From IMG/VR virus record IMGVR_UViG_3300005913_000107, positions 1-22,152 of that record: a DNA stretch of 22,152 bases; one strand, given 5' to 3'. Under the pieces are notes generated by a model. It searched no databases, was not told the origin of the DNA, and saw only the letters and a program-made list of their open reading frames with translations. This DNA is from a virus. Numbering within the stretch: position 1 is the stretch's first letter; each line of letters opens with the position of its first letter. The position numbers and the translations under genes are program-made. Of the stretch, positions 17,458 through 22,152 are shown one piece after another.

Positions 17458-18480
17458 ATGTCAATGTTTAAAAAAGCGGCGTGTTTCACTGACATCCATT
17501 TTGGATTAAAAGGCAATTCACGAGTACACAACGATGACTGTGAACAGTTTGTAAAATGGTTCATAGATCAAGCCAAAGCCGAAGGGTGTGAGACTTGCAT
17601 ATTCCTAGGAGACTGGCATCATCACAGGTCAGCAACAAATGTTTCCACAATGAACTACACTGTATCCAATATGGAACGTCTAAGTGCGGCGTTTGAAAAA
17701 GTTTATGTGATAATGGGCAATCACGATTTGTTTTATAGAGAAAAAAGAGAAATTAACTCAATGGAATTTATCAGAAATATACCAAACATACACATCGTTA
17801 ACGAATGGTTAGTAGATGACGATGTTGCAATCATTCCATGGATAGTTGAAGACGAGTGGAAGAAAATTCCAGAAATGAAACAAAAATATATATTTGGTCA
17901 TTTTGAGATTCCGTATTTTAAAATGAATGCCATGGTTGATATGCCAGATGTTGGAACTATACAAGCCGATCATTTTGTAAATCAACAATATGTGTTTACC
18001 GGACACTTTCATAAAAGGCAAGTTAGAAACAATATACATTATATTGGTAATGCTTTTCCACACAATTATGCAGATGCAGGTGACGACGAACGAGGAATGA
18101 TGATATTAGAACACGGTGGAAAACCAAAATATATCAATTGGCCCAATATGCCCAAATACAGACAGTATAAAATCAGTAGCCTATTAGCAGACACAGACAG
18201 AATGTTAGAAAAAAATATGTATGTAAGGGTTGGATTAGACATAAAAATTTCATATGAAGAAGCTAATTTTATAAGAGAAACTTTTATAGAAAAATACAAA
18301 TTAAGAGAATTACAACTGGTACCAGAACAACTAGATCAAGCCGAATCAAAACCAGTAACAGTAGAAAAATTTGATTCTGTTGATCAAATTGTTTTAAAAC
18401 AATTAGAAAGCGTTGATTCAAAAACATTTGATAAAAATATTTTAATGGCAATTTATAATAATTTAGATGTTAACAATTAA
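17458..18480 (+). CDS. 47: Recombination endonuclease subunit gp47 (SbcD/Mre11-like)
   Basis: A 340-residue calcineurin-like metallophosphoesterase, the same length as the T4 protein. All metal-binding motifs are present in order: FTDIHFG (Asp12, His14), LGDWHHHR (Asp52), MGNHD (Asn88-His89-Asp90), FGHFE (His148) and TGHFHKR (His183, His185). With gp46 it forms the Mre11/Rad50-type complex that trims DNA ends and supports recombination-dependent replication. The ATG at 17458 is three bases after the gp55 stop; a second in-frame ATG two codons later is an alternative, and neither has a clear Shine-Dalgarno. The 3' end overlaps gp46 by 14 bases, so the two subunits are probably translated in a coupled way. 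Confidence 0.97.
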   Translation: MSMFKKAACFTDIHFGLKGNSRVHNDDCEQFVKWFIDQAKAEGCETCIFLGDWHHHRSATNVSTMNYTVSNMERLSAAFEKVYVIMGNHDLFYREKREINSMEFIRNIPNIHIVNEWLVDDDVAIIPWIVEDEWKKIPEMKQKYIFGHFEIPYFKMNAMVDMPDVGTIQADHFVNQQYVFTGHFHKRQVRNNIHYIGNAFPHNYADAGDDERGMMILEHGGKPKYINWPNMPKYRQYKISSLLADTDRMLEKNMYVRVGLDIKISYEEANFIRETFIEKYKLRELQLVPEQLDQAESKPVTVEKFDSVDQIVLKQLESVDSKTFDKNILMAIYNNLDVNN

Positions 18481-20236
18481 AACACTCACAGTTAAAAATT
18501 TCTTGTCTGTCGGCAATCAGGCTCAAGCGATTAATTTTGATAATAAAAAATTAGTGCTTGTTATAGGAGAAAACTTGGATCTCGGCGGAGACGATGCTGG
18601 TGCTCGTAATGGCACAGGTAAAACTACCATTATAAATGCAATCAGTTATGCATTCTTTGGCGAAGCACTTACTAACATACGTAAAGATAACCTGGTAAAC
18701 AAAACTAACAGCAAGGATATGTTGGTAGCTATTGAATTTGAAAAGAACGGAACAAGATATAAAATTGAAAGAGGAAGAAAACCACAGGTATTAAGGTTCT
18801 ATTCAGACGATATAGAGCAAGAAAGCAACGAAGCACAAGGCGAAAATAGAGAAACACAGCGTGAAATAAACAAACTGTTAGGTATGACCCTGTCAATGTT
18901 TAAAAATATTGTTGCACTAAACACATATTCACAACCGTTCCTTTCGACCAAACAAGCAGAGCAGAGAGAAATTATTGAACAATTACTAGGCATTACTTTA
19001 TTATCTCAAAAAGCAGAGTTGTTAAAGGAGCAAATAAGAGCAACAAAATTACAAGCAACCGAAGAGAAATTTAAATTAGATTCAACGGTAGCATCTAACC
19101 AAAAAATTGAAGAGTCTATTAATAATCTAAAACTACGAAACTCTGCATGGAAAACACAGCAACAACAAGATATTAAAAAGTTTAAAGAAGCAATCAAAGA
19201 CCTGGAAAAGGTTGATATTAAGATTGAATTAGAATCTCACAAACAAGTTCAAAAACAACAAAACGATTTAAAAACAGTGAGAGGTCTCGAAAAAGAAAAA
19301 GCATATCACGAAAATAGTTTAACAAAAACTATAAAACAAATAGATCTAAAGAAAAAAGATGTTGAATATGCAAAGGATGCCACTTGTCCAACTTGTGAAC
19401 AAGAACTGCATGACAACAAGCATCAACAACTTTTAAAAAAAATAAATGAGGATCTATTAGAATTAATTAATGACGAAAAAAAACTTAATTCGGAATTAAA
19501 ACAGATTAACGATAGCATAGAAAACATTGGTGATATTGGCGCACTAGCAGATACATTCTACGACACTATCGATGAGGCTTACAATCACAAAGGCTCGTTA
19601 GAGGATCTAAAACGTCAATTAGAGCAAACTGACAAAAAAGAAAATCCATATCAAGAGCAAATTAACGAATTAACCAAAACTGCTATGCAAGACATAGATT
19701 ATACAAAAGTTAACGAATTAGATGATCTACAAAGGCATCAAGATTTCTTATACAAACTATTAACAGCAAAAGACTCTTTTGTAAGAACAAGAATTATTGA
19801 ACAAAACTTAACTTTTTTAAATCAACGGTTGGCTTGGTATTTGTCACAAGTCAAACTACCACACACTGTAGTATTCCAACCCGATCTAACTGTACAAATT
19901 GAAGAATTAGGTAGAGAATTAGATTTTGATAACTTGAGTAGAGGTGAACGAAACAGATTGATTCTATCAATGAGCTGGGCATTTAGAGATGTTTGGGAAA
20001 GTCTTTATCAACAGATCAACTTGCTGTTTATTGACGAGTTAATTGATGCTGGGATGGATGCTTCTGGTGTAGAAAGTTCCATGGCTGTATTAAAAGAAAT
20101 GTCACGAACACAAAACAAGAACATATTCTTAATCTCACACAAAGACGAATTAGTGAGTAGAGTGAACTCTGTTTTGAAAGTTGTTAAAGAAAATGGTTTT
20201 ACTAATTATGCTAATGACGTTGAAATACTGATATGA
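18467..20236 (+). CDS. 46: Recombination endonuclease subunit gp46 (SbcC/Rad50-like ATPase)
   Basis: A 589-residue SMC-type ATPase (T4 gp46 is 560). It has a Walker A motif (GARNGTGKT, residues 45-53), a Q-loop near Gln156, and a long coiled coil of about 165-430 broken by a zinc-hook CPTC (Cys307, Cys310) that dimerises the arms. The ABC signature is LSRGE (490-494; Arg replaces the usual third-position Gly), the Walker B is INLLFIDE (517-524), and the H-loop His is in ISHKDEL (His558). It works with gp47, encoded immediately upstream, to process DNA ends. The ATG lies inside the end of gp47, with no Shine-Dalgarno of its own. Its stop overlaps the next start (ATGA at 20233). Confidence 0.97.
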   Translation: MLTIKTLTVKNFLSVGNQAQAINFDNKKLVLVIGENLDLGGDDAGARNGTGKTTIINAISYAFFGEALTNIRKDNLVNKTNSKDMLVAIEFEKNGTRYKIERGRKPQVLRFYSDDIEQESNEAQGENRETQREINKLLGMTLSMFKNIVALNTYSQPFLSTKQAEQREIIEQLLGITLLSQKAELLKEQIRATKLQATEEKFKLDSTVASNQKIEESINNLKLRNSAWKTQQQQDIKKFKEAIKDLEKVDIKIELESHKQVQKQQNDLKTVRGLEKEKAYHENSLTKTIKQIDLKKKDVEYAKDATCPTCEQELHDNKHQQLLKKINEDLLELINDEKKLNSELKQINDSIENIGDIGALADTFYDTIDEAYNHKGSLEDLKRQLEQTDKKENPYQEQINELTKTAMQDIDYTKVNELDDLQRHQDFLYKLLTAKDSFVRTRIIEQNLTFLNQRLAWYLSQVKLPHTVVFQPDLTVQIEELGRELDFDNLSRGERNRLILSMSWAFRDVWESLYQQINLLFIDELIDAGMDASGVESSMAVLKEMSRTQNKNIFLISHKDELVSRVNSVLKVVKENGFTNYANDVEILI

Positions 20237-20712
20237 AGACGTTGATAACAGGTGGCAACGGAAAGTTTGCCACACAATTACAAAAATATATCGACGGTGA
20301 TTACTTTAGCAAAGATCGTTTAGATTTAACAAACATTGAACACATCCAGAACTTACCAAATTACGATTGTATTATTCATACTGCTACTGGGTCACCGTCT
20401 ATTAACAAGTTTACTTTATTATTACTAACAAAAGGAAAGAAAAACTTTATATTCACTAGTAAGCAAGGAACGTTTCTTAACTGGAAGAAACAGGGAGATA
20501 TGTTATACGGTATAGAAAAACTTGTTTTAAATTTTATGGTTTATAGATTTAATATGGAAAAAGAAAATTGTCAATTGGTCGAACCTGGACATATGGGAAC
20601 AACAGACGAGTATGATCAAAAAGCAAAAAAATTTAAAGAATATTTAGATCAGTGGAAATACACAAAAAATATGATCTACGACCTCGAAAAAGATCGATAT
20701 CTACCTTACTGA
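20233..20712 (+). CDS. Miniature SDR-fold (Rossmann) protein, function unknown
   Basis: A 159-residue protein that retains the order of motifs of a short-chain dehydrogenase/reductase: LITGGNGKFA (residues 4-13, nucleotide-binding glycine motif), DLTN (31-34), YDCIIHTATG (44-53, the strand-4 'NAG-like' position), a serine in FTSKQGT (74-80), YGIEK (92-96, the YxxxK catalytic pair) and VEPGHMGT (116-123, the 'PG' motif). Normal SDRs have about 250 residues or more; here the helices between motifs are shortened and the substrate-binding C-terminal part is reduced to a helix and a short tail. The gene overlaps the gp46 stop by four bases, so it is co-transcribed with the recombination genes, and its 3' end overlaps the convergent oxygenase gene by seven. 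Substrate and activity are not known. The intact frame argues against a decaying remnant. Confidence 0.8.
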   Translation: MKTLITGGNGKFATQLQKYIDGDYFSKDRLDLTNIEHIQNLPNYDCIIHTATGSPSINKFTLLLLTKGKKNFIFTSKQGTFLNWKKQGDMLYGIEKLVLNFMVYRFNMEKENCQLVEPGHMGTTDEYDQKAKKFKEYLDQWKYTKNMIYDLEKDRYLPY

Positions 20713-21269
20713 TACCTTACGTATAAACTTGTCCTTGTTCCGGCTTGTACAGAATATTCTGTTGAATGAAAAGTTTTTTCTGACGACAACAGTGCATACC
20801 CATGATTTTGCTTATATTTAAAAAATTTAAATGGTGTCTCGTCAATATCATGGTGTAAACAAGTCCCTGGATGTTTAGCACTATCTAAATAAATTTGTAG
20901 GCTTAATTTTATAGAAGCATGATCCACATGTGGTTTTAAAAAATATTTTTTTGTGTCATACCATATGTCGACCGATGAAAGCGTTAGTTCTGTTTTAAAA
21001 TTTTTCTCTAATTGTTTTTTAAAACTTGCGTTAGAAAACATTATCATCATTTCTCTTATTATCTTATTAGAACTATCAGCTTTTTCTCTGAATTGGGTTT
21101 CCTGCCCTTGCAATTTTGTTTTTACAAGGTTATCTTTAACACTTACCAACGAATTTAGGATCTTGGGGCTAAGAATATTTTGGTATTCTTGGTAAACAAA
21201 GTTTTTTTCTGTAATAACCGGTGATTTTTGTATTGACTGAACCAGAAATTTAATGTTATCATTGCTCAT
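20706..21269 (-). CDS. 2-oxoglutarate/Fe(II)-dependent oxygenase family protein
   Basis: A 187-residue protein with the full iron and cosubstrate signature in a jelly-roll setting: HVD (His114, Asp116) after YDTKKYFLKP, the distal histidine in EKTFHST (His168), and the 2-oxoglutarate-binding arginine in GTRTSLYVRY (Arg179). The spacing fits prolyl-hydroxylase-like enzymes. Such oxygenases are frequent in marine T4-like phages, where their substrates are mostly unknown. About 90 residues precede the catalytic core. The gene is on the opposite strand from its left neighbour and overlaps its 3' end by seven bases; it starts 40 bases from the divergent histone-like gene. It may act on a phage or host protein or nucleotide; the sequence does not decide. 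Confidence 0.88.
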   Translation of the reverse strand: MSNDNIKFLVQSIQKSPVITEKNFVYQEYQNILSPKILNSLVSVKDNLVKTKLQGQETQFREKADSSNKIIREMMIMFSNASFKKQLEKNFKTELTLSSVDIWYDTKKYFLKPHVDHASIKLSLQIYLDSAKHPGTCLHHDIDETPFKFFKYKQNHGYALLSSEKTFHSTEYSVQAGTRTSLYVRYQ

Positions 21270-21289
21270 ACGTTAATTAATTAGCGTAT
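21268..21289. promoter_or_regulatory. 22-base near-perfect palindrome between divergent genes (operator candidate)
   Basis: The palindrome has 11-base arms meeting at 21278/21279, with a single mismatch (T at 21273, G at 21284), and a TTAATTAATTA centre flanked by ATACG and CGTAT. It begins at the oxygenase start codon (21267-21269) and ends 20 bases before the histone-like start. Symmetry and placement suggest a site for a dimeric regulator of both genes. No clear -35/-10 pair was recognised around it. Confidence 0.45.
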
Positions 21290-21309
21290 TAACAAAATGG
21301 AGAGTAAAA

Positions 21310-21501
21310 ATGTCTGAGACACACGATCAAATTATGTCGACAATTCAAGCCTATTCAGAAGAGAACTCTAAGTTCGTTGAAAAGGGTGTTAAAGCTTCAG
21401 CAACAAGAGCCAGAAAAGCATTAGCAGAATTAGGCAAATTAATTAAGTCAAGAAGAAAAGAAATTCAAGAAGTTAAGAACGCGGCAAAAACAGCGGCGTA
21501 A
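21310..21501 (+). CDS. Histone H1/Hc1-like DNA-binding protein
   Basis: A 63-residue, lysine- and alanine-rich helical protein. The central part (FVEKGVKASATRARKALAEL, then GKLIKSRRKEIQEVKNA) follows the pattern of the bacterial Hc1 histone H1-like family, in which a short 'KG.KAA.TR.RKAL.EL' helix pair is followed by a basic helix. The family coats and compacts DNA. The protein has seven arginines or lysines in the 'KSRRKEIQEVKNAAK' stretch alone, while the first 20 residues are acidic to neutral. It has the strongest Shine-Dalgarno of the right arm (GGAGAG, six bases before ATG) and its own terminator, so it looks like a separate, highly expressed unit. Packing phage DNA or altering host nucleoid structure are both possible. 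Confidence 0.72.
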   Translation: MSETHDQIMSTIQAYSEENSKFVEKGVKASATRARKALAELGKLIKSRRKEIQEVKNAAKTAA

Positions 21502-21507
21502 TTAATA

Positions 21508-21525
21508 TTTGAATTGCAATTCAAA
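21508..21525. repeat. Perfect 18-base palindrome TTTGAATTGCAATTCAAA
   Basis: The sequence reads identically on both strands, centred at 21516/21517. It begins seven bases after the histone-like stop and runs into the first bases of the terminator stem. It could be a second hairpin near the transcript end or a protein-binding site. Nothing in the sequence decides between these. Confidence 0.55.
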
Positions 21526-21556
21526 ACCCCTTGCTATTTTAGTTAGGGGTTTTTTT
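21523..21556 (+). terminator. Rho-independent terminator, probably bidirectional
   Basis: A nine-base stem (AAAACCCCT at 21523-21531 with AGGGGTTTT at 21545-21553) encloses a 13-base loop and runs into a T tract to 21556. It lies 21 bases after the histone-like gene. In the other direction the stem is followed by four Ts and lies directly at the end of the GIY-YIG gene, whose stop codon is within its edge, so it probably serves both converging genes. Confidence 0.85.
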
Positions 21557-21962
21557 ATGACTTGAGGATTCCTTTACCGTGTACCCTTACACGGATATGA
21601 CCATTATAATAATCATTAGTTTCTAAGACCTTACGTGAGAACTGCTCACGTGCCTCCACATAGGATAACTCCGATCTCGATTTACAGTAGAACAGTATCT
21701 CCCTCTTAAAATTTTCTTTGCCCAGTTTGTGGATGTCCATTGTCAGATCATCACTAGATCCATAGTAGTCTTGCCAGTCGCTGTCCACCTTGTACCTACG
21801 CTTGTTCCTGTTGCCCTTGAGTGGTGGTCTGGATCTCTTGAACCTGGCCAGTTTCTTGCCTATGTACTTCCTACCGTTGGTTGTGTTTGTTATCTCATAC
21901 ACGAAACCCTCGCAGTCCGCGGGCAAGATGGTAATCTCATTTCCTTGGTAGGTCCAATTCAT
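21555..21962 (-). CDS. GIY-YIG family nuclease
   Basis: A small nuclease domain protein of 135 residues from the ATG at 21962. The family motif is split as usual: GFVYEITN (GIY part) and GRKYIGKK (YIG part), followed by basic residues (ARFKRSR) that can supply the catalytic arginine and a later glutamate in SYVEAREQF. The rest (DWQDYYGSS, then GKENFKREILFYC and YYNGHIRVRVHGKGI) matches stand-alone GIY-YIG proteins of T4-like marine phages as I recall them. A TTG start at 21980 would add six residues. ATG is preferred because the motif starts soon after, but no Shine-Dalgarno supports either. My hand count over 21601-21960 gives about 45% GC, clearly above the neighbouring genes, which suggests separate acquisition. 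It may be a homing-type or a DNA-repair/restriction-type nuclease. Confidence 0.85.
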   Translation of the reverse strand: MNWTYQGNEITILPADCEGFVYEITNTTNGRKYIGKKLARFKRSRPPLKGNRNKRRYKVDSDWQDYYGSSDDLTMDIHKLGKENFKREILFYCKSRSELSYVEAREQFSRKVLETNDYYNGHIRVRVHGKGILKS

Positions 21963-21980
21963 ATTGGTATTTAAAGCCAA

Positions 21981-22152
21981 AAGGATTGCCCAGTTTTTTA
22001 ATCCGTGTTATATAGTAGTGAAGGGCAACCGTATCCTTCCACCAGGCAAACAAATTTCCCCATAGGCAAACATAGCATCTTCTCAGTGAGCAGTGAAATG
22101 CACCGGATAACGGGATAAGTGAATCACTTGATGCACCATACAAAAATGATGA
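21981..22152 (-). other. Right-edge stretch: open minus-strand frame, not assigned
   Basis: One minus-strand frame is open from the right edge down to 21937, where it ends inside the GIY-YIG gene. It has no ATG start in the window (TTG at 22143 at best) and its 70 or so codons (for example CYVCLWGNLFAWWKD) match nothing I recognise. It could be the end of a gene entering from the right, or chance. A 13-base inverted repeat (AAGTGAATCACTT, 22117-22129) lies in it. No convincing promoter, tRNA or terminator was found here. Confidence 0.25.

Noticed and set aside
21968-21975. TTTAAATA box on the minus strand just before the GIY-YIG gene as a third late promoter
   Set aside because: It resembles the late core, but it ends only about five bases before the preferred ATG, so the transcript would start in or after the start codon. 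No usable downstream start exists before the GIY motif.
21937-22143. 68-codon minus-strand gene with a TTG start at the right edge
   Set aside because: No ATG, no ribosome site, overlap with the GIY-YIG start and no recognisable motif. It is kept only as an unassigned open frame that might be the end of a gene outside the window.

Overview
The window looks like part of the genome of an AT-rich, marine, T4-like contractile-tailed phage (myovirus). The evidence is a set of recognisable T4-type genes: baseplate proteins gp48, gp53, gp5, gp25 and gp6, the late sigma factor gp55, and the recombination nuclease pair gp47/gp46. The low GC content, the 2OG-Fe(II) oxygenase, and a cupredoxin-like (CxxHxxM) module inside a giant structural protein resemble marine phages of picocyanobacteria or SAR11. 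The host cannot be named from this sequence alone; a SAR11 or Prochlorococcus-type host is only an inference.

Left arm (1-16324, all minus strand, read right to left). This is a baseplate operon: gp48 (tail-tube cap), gp53 (wedge), a 788-residue hub-like structural protein, gp5 (central spike, no recognisable lysozyme domain), gp25 (sheath-like wedge protein), gp6 (wedge) and the first 2177 codons of a giant structural protein that runs off the left edge. The genes are nearly contiguous or overlap by a base. Two T4-type late promoters (ATAAATAC core) are visible, one before gp48 and one directly before gp6. The one at gp6 sits on a perfect inverted repeat that contains the gp6 start codon.

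Control region (16325-16440). A near-perfect sigma-70 promoter (TTGACT, 17 bases, TATAAT) drives the plus-strand block. The minus-strand late promoter of the baseplate operon lies at its expected start site. The first plus-strand gene encodes gp55, the sigma factor expected to recognise those late promoters, so the early promoter would produce the factor that activates the late arm next to it.

Right arm (16441-22152). The plus-strand early operon is gp55, gp47 (SbcD-like nuclease), gp46 (SbcC-like ATPase) and a miniature SDR-fold protein, with stop/start overlaps. It converges on a minus-strand 2OG-Fe(II) oxygenase, the two 3' ends overlapping by 7 bases. A palindromic 40-base gap separates the oxygenase from a divergent 63-residue histone H1/Hc1-like protein. 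A terminator then lies between the histone-like gene and a convergent GIY-YIG nuclease gene that is richer in GC than its neighbours. The last 170 bases hold no gene that can be assigned with confidence.

No rRNA, tRNA, CRISPR array, insertion sequence or attachment site was seen.
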